Below are positions 25,680 through 38,420 of a DNA stretch of 64,000 nt, piece by piece. The notes beneath the pieces were generated by a model, which made no database searches, had not been told where the DNA came from, and saw nothing but the letters and a program-made list of their open reading frames with translations. Position numbers and translations under genes: made by a program. Source of the DNA: Sipunculus nudus (Eukaryota > Annelida > Sipuncula > Golfingiida > Sipunculidae). The stretch's first letter is position 1; every line of letters begins with the position of its first letter. The DNA is taken from the NCBI GenBank assembly GCA_026874595.1, contig CM049307.1, positions 48,211,678-48,275,677 of the forward strand, read 5' to 3'.

Positions 25680-28271
25680 CATGCTTGCCATTATGTTTTA
25701 TCAGCTATCGTTTGTTTATTTAATCTGCATAGTAACACTTACTTCAATTTTTGTTCTCCATATTAATTTCAGATTTGTTATTTATTTACTTGTATATGAT
25801 ATAGATATCATCCACAGTTCATGAAAATTGTACATTTAACAAATAATTAATACGCCCATGCTCTCTGAAGAAAACCTCCGAAATTAAAACTGATTGTCCT
25901 CATTCATAACACCTCGGCATAACCCGTCTGGTTCTAGCCTCGGATGTACATGGGAAGCCGCCATGGAAATGTTCCGGCAAGGCGTGGTCAAGGACAGGTT
26001 AACTGCACACCTTTTGTGCGCTTTATAAGAGCAAAACAATATATTTTGTGTATAGAGGCTGCCAAACCTCACATATTCTACCATTAAAGCTAAAAGACAA
26101 ACATTGATCCAAGAAATAGAGTAGAAAACTTTCGATTTACTGATTTGGACCGCACGAGGATAAAGTTCACGCCAGGTAGTCCACCCCAATGGGAGATGTA
26201 TGAGGCATTTGTGATAAACTGAACTTTACAGTTAAATCACTGTCAGAACCTGGTCATAGTTGATGATAAGCAACATATCAAACCCATATAATACACATTA
26301 TTATAGCAAATCAATGTTTTCTTTGTGGAAACTGTGATCTTTTCGAGTCAGCAGGACGAGTCAGTAGAAAGGGCAACCCGATGGATTTAGGGAGAAATAC
26401 ACCATAATTGGTAGTGTATCTTTGGGCCATAGATACATCCGAGGCTAGAAGCCAACGGATTCGGCCGAGGTGTTGCGAATGTGATGGTCCTAATCAGTTA
26501 ACATCATGGGGCCACATAGTCATGATATATTTGTACTCAATTTCGCGACCCTGTTTTGTTTTTGCGACAATTTGGTAAAATTATATGTATTGTAATATTA
26601 ACTAAAGCTTACTTTTATTTGCCACAACAGCAAGACAGACAAAACTAAACTGGCGACTACACAAAATTGGCGACTGACTGCAAAGTACTACTCTCGCTTG
26701 TTTGAATTAAAAAAAAATTCAGAATAATAATTTAAACAGATATACGATATTGCGAAATTTTGCCGACGGCAAAAGCTGACGATCATAAACTAGAAAAATT
26801 TGTTGATACAACGAGATTACGTCACAATGGCTTTGTACGTATCACTTTCACACGACCTTTGTTACGTCACACATACGTTCCTTCTATATCACAGTATTTA
26901 TTCAATACCTATCATAATTATCACAAATTGTCAAATTACCTTGTGGTTGAGAGATGAGTTGTAGTAACTAAAGCGAACTTTCGCGGACAGAGATATTTGA
27001 AATGAGTATAGTTGTAATAAGCATAGTCAGTCCAAAGATAAGCTCTTTAATTTTAGGTTCATTCCTGAACAAAAAATACAATGAGGTGATAAATGATTTT
27101 ACCAGGCACATGTTTGAGCTCCTATTCAACTGCTGGTAAAGTGAAAATGATTTTTCCCCCTAAATGTGTGTACGCCTTTTATTTACAGCTAATGATTCAA
27201 ACCTGGTCAATGCCTAAATAGAAAATTGGTGAAATAATGATATAGAAGCTCAGATAATGTCGTGACGAGAGTGTCTTATTATTCCAGGACCCGTTCGCAT
27301 AACAAAAGTGAAAGCTTAATAATAGCATATCATTCTTTTGGCATGGTTAAATACCTTCATCCACATTCAATACACTGCGCCAAGCTGCCATTGACCTACC
27401 CATATAGATATAAGTAGCATATACCAACATCTACCAGGTACCCCCAACTAGCTCCTGCAAAGCTGGTGGTACTTACATGCAGGAAATAACAGTTTATTTG
27501 GGACTATTGAGAAAATGCATGTCTGTATGTCTTACAACTAAAGTGTCCTTGGTTTTAACTACAACCATCACGTATTTCGGATGTCAGCGGGTATAGGGCT
27601 GGAGCTATATATCCATATATCGATACATGCAGGTGAACCCGTGCGATTATCGATGGCTCTGTCTTGATGCGATGACTTTATGTAAAACGTGTAAACACTC
27701 ATCATAAACTGGTGTCATAGGGATTGTATGTTAATTTTGTGTTTCAATTAACACTGCTTTAAGATGTTGTAATAAAGGCGTAGCAAGGTTAAGCAAGGTT
27801 AATTTAAAAATAATTAAACTTCAGTCTTACTAATTATCCAACTTGCGCGTTCATTTAAAGAGTATAATAGGTTATCCTGCCATACAAATATCGATACTGT
27901 ATCAAAGTTCGATGAAAAAGCATGGACCAATCATTGATACGAGCTTTTCAGGCGACTACCAGCCCAGCTGCATTGGTAGGACAGGATGCAATCTACGCAG
28001 CCTTAAGAGCGGAGCTCTAGGAAATCGTGTGGCACCTTGGCAACGTTCACTGCAGATGGTTCGCAAGGAAACAGTGGCATTAGACCCCTCGCCTCAGGAA
28101 ACTTGATGGCTGTACGGTGATGAGATAATAACAGCAGCAAAATCACGGAACAAAAAGTTAATTATGGCGGTTTTCTGTTTGAGAGAATCCTCACCCGGTA
28201 CACGCGGGTTACATATTGACCGCGTAGAGATGGTGTTAAGTAAGATAACCAGTGTACTGGGAGCTCATCAC
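25680..28271. other. unique AT-rich DNA, no gene recognised
   Basis: A 101-codon minus-strand frame (25884-26189) and shorter frames show no domain. No repeat shared with other parts of the window was noticed. Confidence 0.5.
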
Positions 28272-28443
28272 CAGAGGCCGATCCAGGCTTTAGGAAGATG
28301 GTGGGTCCAAGCCTAAAGTACTTATGAAAAACTATAGAAAAGGTCCACAGGTCCGAAAAAAGGGGTGGGGTGTCGAGGCCGTAGAAATTGGTCTGAAACC
28401 CTTGAAAGGGGGGGGGGGTCCGGACCCCCTGGATCCGCTTCTG
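28272..28443 (-). mobile_element. miniature element M, copy 4
   Basis: Starts CAGAGGCCGATCCAGGCTTT and ends CCCCCTGGATCCGCTTCTG, the same orientation as copy 2. Interior AATTGGTCTGAAACCCTTGA and a G-run near 28408 match the family pattern. At 172 bp it is shorter than copies 1 and 2 (207 and 220 bp), so it has an internal deletion. Confidence 0.75.
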
Positions 28444-28506
28444 AATACACTGACGCCGAACTCTGATTCTGTTTTATTCAAACCAAACGAAACGTTCATG
28501 ACAAAG

Positions 28507-28507
<1 letters not shown>

Positions 28508-28587
<80 letters not shown>
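28508..28587. repeat. (AT)n microsatellite, longest in the window
   Basis: About 39 uninterrupted AT dinucleotides, 65 bp beyond element M copy 4. Confidence 0.97.
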
Positions 28588-28588
<1 letters not shown>

Positions 28589-30345
28589 CTTATCATCGTT
28601 TGACCTGTCAGAAGTGAACAAAAAAATATTTTAGAATTTACCGTTTGTGTACACACACACGCCTACGCCTGAATGTATGTCATACTACGTATCTAAATGC
28701 CTGATTGGTGGTGCATGTACTTTAATGAATGAGATATGATTAATACTCAAGTGTTCTAAACCAATTTAAAACATACTGAGAACAAATGTTTGTCCTTTTT
28801 TTGGAATTTCCTAGTGCTGATGCTGTAGCAGAAACAACCCGACAACATTCCTAGCTTCAAAGTCCGACACGCACAGTCCGGCCACGCCCAAAACATACTT
28901 CGATAACATTCATTTGAGTATATACGGCGGGAACGAGATATATATTTGAGCGTTAAGTTTGTTTATACCGGTTATAAGTGTACCCAGGTCCTGTTTTCCA
29001 GGGTTACATAAAAGTGTGGTGGGAAGGTTAAGCGGCTAATAATGCCCCCTTTTGGCCTTCCACTTGGAGGCCACGGTGAAAGGTCCCCGGGAGGTGCTTG
29101 TAACACACAGAATTAAAATAATTTCTCTATCTGGTCCCGACCATTTGGCTAATTGGTCAATCGATAAAGCCCCCTCGTCTTCTGTCAATCAATGGAACCT
29201 CTCCCCGCTATACCAGTCCCTGCCAACACAACTGGCGGCCTCCAACTAATGTCACAATTTGCTACTTGGGCCGTGTACAAAAACAGTCTCCTTATTTGCA
29301 AAAAACACATCAAACAGCTGTCATTCCGGAAACGGAAATGCCTTTCAAAGAGCTCGCGGGGCAATTATGTCATCTTGGTCGGCAGATTACAGAGCCATTT
29401 CGAGGCTAGATATCACGTGACCATGTTATTTCTACTTGAAACGGGCAGCATGCCGCTATTTAGGAAAAAAATCACGAGTCAAGCGTTCTGGAGATTGTGT
29501 TTACTCTTACTGTATAGCAGTAATGATTCCTGATGCTATTTTTAGCGATTTTCTCTGCTTATATGCGCTCTCATCCATCAAGTGAACACATAATCTCCAA
29601 ATGAGACACCACAGAAAACATGCTGACCTTATCCCTTTTATCAAAATGAAATCCACACCGACGGCTGCATCAGGGATAATATAATCACCCTCCTTTTTTA
29701 CTTTCCAACACACACTACTTATCATAGTATCATAAATCACTCAGTGCGGGGAAGAAGTCGTAATGTAATAACAGAAATAGTAATTAATGTATATATTTCA
29801 TGGCAGTGCATGATGTAAGAGTTTGTGCATTTACGTCGAGTAGAGTAAGTAATTTTAAATCCGAGAATGCAGGGTAAATATATGGATACGCAGTGGTAAT
29901 ATCTCTAATCTGAATTTATTAAATTTAGCAGTGAAAGAGACATTTATAAACAACAAAAATTGGGCATGTATTTTTCACCGTGACTTTAAAATATATGAAA
30001 TGTGTTGCACCTCATTTGTCCTTGGTCCAAGAGGCATATCCTAATTAGGGACATCGACATCAGTCTTTAATCATGATGTGATAATTAAAAGTGATGATAT
30101 TATTTCATTTTTCTTATTAATCATTATACATATCCTCATTACCGTCCAATAAATTTATATAAATATACTAATCGCAAGCGGAGAGTTTATAAGTACAAAC
30201 TGATTATCGGAAGATGTTACTGCTATGGTCCGGGCTTATTGTAAACACATATTCATAGATAAAGTCTTTTCATATAAATCATACTACAAAATTATGAAAT
30301 TATATTTCAACCCCCATATATAAGCCTGATTTAAGTAGCCGCTGA
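28588..30345. other. unique DNA, no gene recognised
   Basis: The 113-codon ATG frame at 29192-29533 (plus) is the only one of note: moderately basic, Leu-rich at its end, no recognised domain, and within chance length for 64 kb. Nothing else is supported. Confidence 0.45.
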
Positions 30346-30384
30346 CGGCGACGCAACAGGTTTCAGGTTTCTGATGCGTCGCCG
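30346..30384. other. GC-rich hairpin, 10-bp perfect stem
   Basis: CGGCGACGCA and TGCGTCGCCG pair perfectly around a 19-base loop that contains GGTTTCAGGTTTC, a short direct repeat. The stem is unusually GC-rich for its surroundings. One frame through it is open for about 50 codons to a stop near 30490 but lacks an early ATG. Function unknown. Confidence 0.6.
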
Positions 30385-33152
30385 GCCCACCAAAGGGCTA
30401 ACTGGGGTTATAGCACGATCCGATCTGTTACTCTTAGAACGGAAATTGAATAAAAATATTTCATATGGTTTTAACAAACCAATTTTCACATAATGTTGTA
30501 TGTCGAAAGGACTGTACTAAAAGATAACCATTCTGGAAAGCATGAAGCACCTGTAGCATCAACAACTGATATTATTTGTCCAGAGAGAATTGACGCATTA
30601 ACAGCGGCGGTAGACATCTTGCATTTGGTAGCAGTCCTGTATAAGGCTTTAGGCCTGTGTACTATTATGTTCATATTTTAACTTCCTTGGTGGAAAATAG
30701 GGCTGAGAAGAGAACAGTAATGTTTTCTAGTGGTCAAATATACAATACACATAGATGTACGGAACACTAATCAATGCATATATGTTAAATCTCACAGTTG
30801 TGTATGGAGTGTTATAATCACAGTTAACTGCAGGTGCAATCTATGGACTCCACATTGCGTCAGTCACTGAAAAAAAAGCAATTGAGGAGTTCATTCTTAT
30901 GGGCTAGATTTAAGTTGGCATGAGGTGCATATGGGGCGAGTTTGAGTGTAATTAAATATGGTTATACTTACACCAAAGACAACTTTTTTTCCCAACCATG
31001 GTCATTCTAAATTGTGATTATTTTGAATTAGGCCTTAATATAATCATACTTATAATATCCACCCAGTGCAGCACAACGTGTGTGTTTGAAATATGGTTTG
31101 GCTTTATATGCTACTGGGCCCTACCTCATGCATCACGAGTACGTTCATTAGCACGGAGATTCTCTGGGGTCGGGGTCAGTATGACCGCAGATCTTTATGT
31201 GCTAAATCGCTACCTTCGTATCGATCAACAGAAGAGTACAGGCACTGTACACGATACAAATGGCTCGTGAGAGCGGCTGTTCACAGGATAGAGTTACAAG
31301 TCTAAAAAGGCCGGGGGGGGGGGGGGGGGGGGGGCTGGTGATAGTTGGGATGATGCAAACACGGGTACAGTACATGTCTTTGCGGTTGATTTGAAGTGCG
31401 GGGGAGAACTGGCACGTAATGGGAGACTTTGGTTGTATAGGCCTGGGCGTCTACAGCGCCTGAAGGGCCATGGAATTCTGTGTCCTTCTCTATTGATTCT
31501 TCAGACGCCAATCTACTCAGCTCAAATCAGGTTATAGCGCAGGCCAAACCGGGAAATAGAGAGACATGTTTATAATTGCCGGCGCAATGTACCGTGCAAA
31601 ACCCAAGAAATTCTTGCAGCTGACCACCGTGCCGTGCTGACGCGATTATTACAAAGACGACCGGGCCTAGCTCTGATAGCATCAAAAGGATGCCGACATC
31701 GTCAATACCACTTGAAGAAATCAGGGTTTCTTCTGTCCAGATGAATAGAGAGAAAATTTTCTACTAATGGTGAGAACAGCCACAATAATGGCAGGAACGT
31801 GTGGAATTCTCTGGTCAATTCTGATAGAAGGGTCTAGATTTCACATTCACAGGTTTGCTTTTGCAACACTGGGTTCTGGTATAATAGCGCTAATTGCGCA
31901 CTGTTCATCGATTGGCTTCTCCAGTGTTAACATTAAGCAGCAATTTTCTGACAAAATTTTCCAGGAGTGTCTATTATGCGTGTTAAATTGTGTGAAGCCA
32001 TTCGGTGAATTGCTTGTTCTTAAGATGTGACGGCTAATACTCAAAAGGAGTTCCGTCCTTCCGGCTACCTCAAGGGCACTTTGAATTACAGACCCGCCAT
32101 CGAGTGCCCTAATCCCTCGAGGATACTTTTTCACCAATAATGTTCTCGGGCTATGTGCTCAGTAAACGCCAGTCTTATGTGAACTCTGCTGCTGCTTTTG
32201 TAAAATAACAGGTAGTCTTTAAGGAGTCTCTTAGTATATAGTTTAATCAATAATTATGCCAGGGGATCGAAGAAAGCAGTTTCAATTGTGCATCAAAAGA
32301 TGTCTGAGATGTTGCTTGCAGGCAAACCGTTAACATTGTTTTTCCAGGTGTTATTGTATGTGTTACAATTTTGCCTATAAATGCCGGTTCAGGAATCGTC
32401 CTTCAGTATTAATATTTGTATCCTAAACAGACTTCTGGTATCACTCATCAAGTGTTCATGGGCTTGATGGAAGTACTGTTCGACCTGGTATATGTTCCCT
32501 TATAACAAATGATTTTAAAACAGGACACAAAAAATTAACCTTATATACTAAAGGAGAACAAACAAGTACCTTCAGTAATTATGAGGAGATGGAATATGTT
32601 CAGTTATGATTCTGAGATACAAAACATGTTCAGACGTTATGGTACACGTTATGGTACCGACCTATGCTATACATTACTGTTACATTTATGTCAAATTTAA
32701 CCTTACAATAAACTACAGCAAAATATGGAGAAATTGTGATTATATGAACCATGTGAGAGTGTTCGTTTAAAAAGATTGCAACAATATCTTCAAGAATGCT
32801 CAGGCTCAATGAAAATACATGAAGAATTGCAGCGATAATGAGCTAAGTGTTTTCTCAATCCACCTAGGTGTATGGACGATTCTTTATACAGCACTCGCCA
32901 GTATGATATGATATAACACGTTGGTTCGACTTGCGTGGCAGATAACATTATTTTTCTACAATCAGTGGCGGAGTAGGTCAAGGTGAATTCTGTGCACTTT
33001 GTTTTTTTTCTTTCGTTTGTTCTACCAGTGTTGGTGAATTGGGGGGGGGGGGGGGGCTTATCAATTTTTCTATAGACAATGGAATGTCCGGGTTGTCAAG
33101 GATAGGTTTTGAGGAGCATTGTTTAGGAATAGGCCGACAATGTCATTATCTA
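30385..33152. other. unique DNA with two poly-G tracts, no gene recognised
   Basis: (G)22 at 31313-31334 and (G)16 at 33041-33056. Frames up to 97 codons occur on both strands, for example 31767-32030 plus against 31847-32137 minus, but they overlap each other and carry no recognised domain. Confidence 0.5.
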
Positions 33153-33403
33153 CAGGGGTGGGTGCAGGATCTAGAAAGGGAGAGGGGGCGCTCAGCACCC
33201 TGGTACAGGTATAAAAGTGTGCCGTGAGTGACAGTACACCTTAAATTGCCTCGCATGCAGAAGTATAGCTAAGAAAATGACGCGAAACGCAATTCTGGCG
33301 CTCCTGTGTATAGTAGAGTACAATTTTGTTTTCCCAGAGACCTTCAGGTCTAAAACGAGGGCCACGTACCCCGTGTGCTCTTTCTAAATCCGCCCCAACA
33401 CCC
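33153..33403. mobile_element. putative miniature inverted-repeat element W
   Basis: The left end GGGGTGGGTGCAGGATCTAG and the right end, read as its complement, GGGTGTTGGGGCGGATTTAG followed by AAAGAG, form imperfect ~24-bp inverted repeats at the two ends of a 251-bp stretch. The GGATCTAGAAAGG / GGATTTAGAAAG core is the clearest part. It differs from family M in sequence though both carry a CGGAT-like end. One copy only; target duplication not visible. Confidence 0.45.
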
Positions 33404-36172
33404 AGTTATTTTTGAACTTGCGCACATGTATAATCAACCACCCATGCACGGTTATATATCAACAAGGGCACATGTACCCGTGTTTACTAAAAACTTGCAC
33501 ATAAGCTAACACATCCGTCACAGGAATTACCTACAGTTCATGAATATGTATACAGATAAGGCAGGAATTTACATAAATTCTACAAATAAGACAGGTTGAA
33601 AAGCTGGCTTTATAATAAAATAGTGGCTATTGCTACTCTCCTGGCATCTGAATGAGAACCTTTCGTAGTATAAAGACACTCTCTGTATTAATGGTGGTTG
33701 TATGAAATATCAAATTTAGTTGCTTAACGTGTATGGTTGTCTGTCCAGTTGATAAGGATATTCATTAATAACCTCTTCAGCGATGACATTTCTGTTATTT
33801 ATGGCATTCTTTCACATATGAGGGGCTTGGTCATGTCAGATTAGAAACTGCATTAAGTCCCAGTATTCTGTGATACAAGATAAATTGCAGATAAAGTTTT
33901 GTACATTCAATAAGTATGGTCATAAAATATTCCAAAAGTCATAAATATGTCCAGCACACATTTTCTTCCTCAAAGTGGATATATTTGGCAGGAGCATAAT
34001 CAGATGAAATCTACATGATAAAATTGCACATTAAATAGACCTGACGTCGACAGACAACGAATGTAGCAATGCGAGACATTAAAAATTTAATTTCAGTATG
34101 ACAAAATATCATAATTATCCCGCTTCCTTATTATTCAATGTCTACATAAAAGAGCGCTGCAGAATAAAGGCGGCTAAATTTAAATTGAGAAGTGGCTTCC
34201 TAGGTATTAAGGTCTTATAATGCTCCGTTTCTTGCGCTCTATCTAATTATGTATTAAACACGTCTTCATTAAACCAGCCGAGATTCCTACACCAGATACT
34301 GTGTTGTTTTCAGAGTTCTTTCAAGGACCTTCCATGATAACCATGCAATCAATAACGATGCCAAGGCGGAGGATATGTCTTCAGTGATAGCATGCTGTGG
34401 CCCGAACACGGAATAACCTTTGTCCATTAAAGGTACACTCTACATCTTGGCCTTTGTCGCAGCCCTAGAGCTTTGTTCTGAGGCAGTTAGTCTCAAGAAA
34501 GACGGCCCCACGTGCATCAGTCGCACTTCAAAGCATCTGATGGGCCGTTGTTCTTTTATCAGGGTATTCTTATTAATGAACCAGGCTTATGAACTAGGGA
34601 TTGTATCTACAGGAAAAGAGGAGCGCAGGAAGAGGTGCTCTTCTAAGTTTATCCCACGGGCCAGGCAGACCTTTCCTGGGTTTGACGTACATCACAGACT
34701 CCAAGTCAAAACTCCGCCTGGGAAAGGAGGGTCCCCCTGTCTCTGTGTTGCATAAGCTGCGGTCGTGAGCCTTGAAAACGTTCAAAGCAGGACCACTAAC
34801 CCCGCCTCAGACAGGTGGTCCCGCTGTGGGATGGGTCGCATGTTGGCTCTGGCGCAGTTTCATGAATGATGCAGAATTCAAAAGCCTGGTGACAACACCC
34901 AAGCTTCCCCGGCATTATAAAAGACAGGGGAACCAGTTACAGGCTCTGGCTCAGGAGACCTTGAATGAAATTGACTGTTTCTCTGTCCCTATTCCAAAAG
35001 ATGAAAGTTATGAATAAAAACCCTAATAGTAAAAATGGGAATCCAATAAAAGCCAAACATCATCAAGATAGATCGGCTTAATGACTCGTAGAATTGATAA
35101 CACTGTACCGACGACCTTTTTGATCTAATAAATATCTATTTGGCCCGTGAGACAATATATCTGATAGTAGTTTATTTATCCGACAAGAAGTCCAGCCATA
35201 GGAGATAACCTTGAATCGTTTTCTTCCAAACTGTCCGTCTAAATTTCCCCAGGTGCTTGAACTTGTCGCAACGATTTCTATCCCGACCCAATCCTTAACC
35301 TGTAGCTAATGGGCCGTTCTTATCTGCTCCCTGAAAGAGTAAAACTGCGATATCATAAGATCAGGGTCACGTGACATGGTGTCCTGAAGAATATGGTTAT
35401 GACGGAAATGAAATGCTGGGATATGATTTAAGACACGGCGTATCTTTAGCAGAGATGTTTCTTTCGCTCAGACACACATGTTAAGCGAGATATGTGTTTT
35501 GCTCTGACATACTTGTATAAGCTTATCTTTGTTTAAAAGAGTCTGAAAACCTATCATGGAATTCATATCATAACACAGAATATCATAACACTGTTATATA
35601 AAGACGACGTTGTTAACAGCTCAGTTACGTGAAAGACTAGTATCTTGTCAACTAAACCTTATACTTTGGTCATATGTCAATTTGGCCAACATTTCCAGTT
35701 TATTTTAGAGACGATACAATGTATTTTATGTAGCCTAAACATGAAGTACAATCATGATGCAGAGATACCCTATGCATGAATGCCTTGGGAGGCCTTACAT
35801 TGGTAAAATTTAATTTTTTACTTAAACTTTTTTAGATTGAATTTAGTCGTTATAAATGAATTAAATAAATCGCAAGCATTTCCCGAAAGTCAGCTGGTCC
35901 GTATAGGAACTATGTTTTCCCGATTTAGTGTACATACACCTGGCAGCCTACAAGTTAGGCGTGTTGAAATTGGGCTCATCAAACCCTCAGAAATTTGGCC
36001 AATTTAAAGGATGATATAGACTCTTTCAATTCGTGTTGGTCCGAATACCGTAAAAACTGATTTATCGAATTTATTGAAGATTTAAAATCGGCACAAAAAT
36101 GTCGGCCCATTAGTGAAATCAGCTAGTGGGCCCGTGGTATTAGTCGTATGCCGTTTTTTTTGTTTTCTTCAG
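33404..36172. other. unique DNA, no gene recognised
   Basis: A 111-codon frame at 34420-34755 begins with a signal-peptide-like stretch but its start is TTG and a stop lies just upstream, so it is not supported. An acceptor-like TTTCCCCAG at about 35251 is followed by only 18 open codons. Confidence 0.5.
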
Positions 36173-36248
36173 AAATTTTAAAGATTGTACCAGAAAGGTG
36201 AAAAAGAGAAAAGACAAAAAGGTGGACACTAGAATCCAGATGTTTTGA
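36173..36248 (+). other. exon-like open stretch, Lys-rich
   Basis: An 18-base T-rich stretch ending TTTTCTTCAG at 36172 is a strong splice-acceptor match. From 36174 a frame is open for 24 codons (NFKDCTRKVKKRKDKKVDT, then RIQMF) to TGA at 36246. The basic Lys/Arg run would suit a C-terminal tail. It is too short to judge and could be chance. Confidence 0.13.
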
Positions 36249-36344
36249 AGCTGATGTTTTAAAAAACCTGAGAATATATATTTGAAATACTTGTCACTTC
36301 AAGATGTTACCAGATCTGATAACGATAATGTTTGTGTAAGAACC

Positions 36345-36530
36345 GGCTTCTGTGGCTCAGGTGTAAAGAACAGGACACAAAGCCGGGATATCGTGAGTTC
36401 GAATCTCAACAGAGGCGGCAGTATTTTTCATGATCGGCCCCCACCTTGTTCAAGAAGTCACGATCAAAGCTTACAGAAAGCAAACGTGTTAGCCTTTCTG
36501 TACTTGTGTTTTCTCTGTACTTTTTTGGCG
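36345..36530 (+). mobile_element. tRNA-derived SINE, copy 2
   Basis: TTCTGTGGCTCAGGTGTAAAG (A box near 36352-36362) and GAGTTCGAATCTC (B box, 36395-36407) reproduce the head of the SINE at 16.6 kb; the B box is identical. The A-to-B spacing is about 9 bases longer here because of an insertion. The shared CGGCCCCCACC block follows at 36435. Later sequence is hard to align and the 3' end is uncertain. The 86-codon frame over it is an artefact. Confidence 0.7.
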
Positions 36531-38319
36531 GGAGACATCTGAATTGAGGGGACGCTTAATACATAATAAACATCATCAAATGATGTTAATTCTCTTGAGA
36601 TGGTCCCATCTGGTCCAACTGCAAATTGTCTATTTGTGCTATTAGCTGTCTGAGACCAGGTTGTTTATGACAAGTGCACTTGGTGGTTATAATACCGGCA
36701 TTCCGGCAGAGATACATATGTGCTAATCTTATCTGGCTTGTACTAACTATAATATTAGAATATACATACATGTCGGCCGGAATATGGTCTGGTATATATC
36801 CTAAATGTCACTGAAAACATAGCGTCGATTACGGTGACTAAAAACATAACGATTGCATCAGCTTATAAGGTACTCTCGTGTTCTTTTGAAATACATTTAC
36901 ATCTATTGAAAATAACATCATATAATGGTGAGAAATCATACAAAATCCTTTTTAAAAGTATTCGGCCAAAGAATTTAACTATCTTTTAGCGTTTCTGCAG
37001 AGAAATATTTGACAGAAATATCACCTGCACATCCGGTTAGCAGGGAGCAACCACTTTGGGCTATTTCATCTATTCAACGAAAGGGGCGTTGCAAGGGGGA
37101 TGCCGCAGGGAGTCATGCTGCCCAATCCCCTCCTTACTTTTCATGTAATATAAACATGTAATAATAACTTCCCAAATACTTAATACCTGCTCAAAATTAA
37201 AGTATAAAAGTAATTTTTAAAACATGAAAATATCAGGCATGTTTAAATCAAGTTTCATCAGTCTGCATCTTCATCTACAACAGTTTATATACAGAAAAAG
37301 ATCTATCCCAGGGACGATATTGCCGATTTTTTTTATGAGATAACTAGGAAACAGTAGATACTGAAGCATGCATCCCAAACAAATGGTTAATAAGTTAATT
37401 CTATTGTAATAATGAATATTATTTCGTCCATTTTCACTTATGTTGTATGAATTGTTTTTCTTGTTTTAACTATCATATATTATATCATGAATATCAATCT
37501 TGACTAAATTCGCACACACACACACCCGGCACCACCCCTTCCGTATATCCTGGATTCGGCCCTGTACAATTAAACCATTTCGGAAAGAATCTCATCGAAT
37601 GTATAGAATAAGCTACAAAATTATGGCGACAGTTTAGACTGTATCCAAAGATGCGTCGTTAGTTTCTTAAGGGTGGATATCATGAAATAAAAAAAAAAAA
37701 GATTTAGGCCAGCTATACCCCTGCCTTACCCCATAAATAGAATTTATGTGAATTATGACCTGCTCTGTGTACATGTGAGTGAACTGTAGACAATTCCTGT
37801 TAAGAAAGGTTCCTACCACACCTCTGTAACGAATGTAGAAGCTTGTTTAATTACAAGAGCTGTTATTATTCACGGTACATGTTGACAGTTGTTGCGCCCA
37901 TGTCGGCAATCAAAAAAGACATCTGACTGAAGGTAACATAATTTGAAAAGGTCAGACGCTGCAAAATGCCATATGCAAAGCTTTTTTTTTGTATGAATGT
38001 TCGCAAGATGTCCTTCTTGAATTTGTTTGTATTATTTTGACGGCCCCCCCACACGTAATTAAAGAGTGGATAAAAACAAAACGACCAACCTGTGTACCGG
38101 TGGGTCGGCGTTTTATGACCAATTTTCATAAAAGGTTAAAGGGATTAACTTCGGTTAATACACGTCAGATATCGGAATAGGCGAAAGCACAGTATTCAAA
38201 ACCATGAAAAACTGGAGAATTTCCCTAAATTTCTCCGTAAAATGACAAAAATATAAATATCATATCACAAAAAATGATGTTTGAGAACGACATGAAGAAA
38301 ATTAATTTCCTTTTCACAG
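36531..38319. other. unique AT-rich DNA with a small repeat remnant
   Basis: (CA)n near 37512-37524 is followed by CCTTCCGTATATCCTGGATTCGGCCCTG (split here only by reading), which resembles the right end of family M. A minus-strand 87-codon frame (37866-38129) has no recognised domain. Confidence 0.45.
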
Positions 38320-38420
38320 GCAAAAGGATAAGACAAATTAATACCAAGGCAGACGAAGAACCACGTCCGGTCCGGCCGATTCATCGTCAAGCGCAGGTCC
38401 CTAAGGTCTGTATTTTGTGA
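38320..38420 (+). other. exon-like open stretch behind a splice acceptor
   Basis: ATTTCCTTTTCACAG ends at 38319, a good 3' splice site. The frame from 38322 runs 32 codons to TGA at 38418 and reads as a polar, charged peptide: KRIRQINTKADEEPRPVRPI, then HRQAQVPKVCIL. GC content and codon choice rise relative to the flanks (CCACGTCCGGTCCGGCCGAT). A weak donor, AAG|GTCTGT at 38403, would make it an internal exon instead. No family recognised. Confidence 0.18.

Noticed and set aside
34420-34755. 111-codon frame with a signal-peptide-like start (IKGTLYILAFVAALELC)
   Set aside because: The start codon is TTG and an in-frame stop lies two codons upstream; animal nuclear genes do not start this way, and no splice acceptor places it in an exon.
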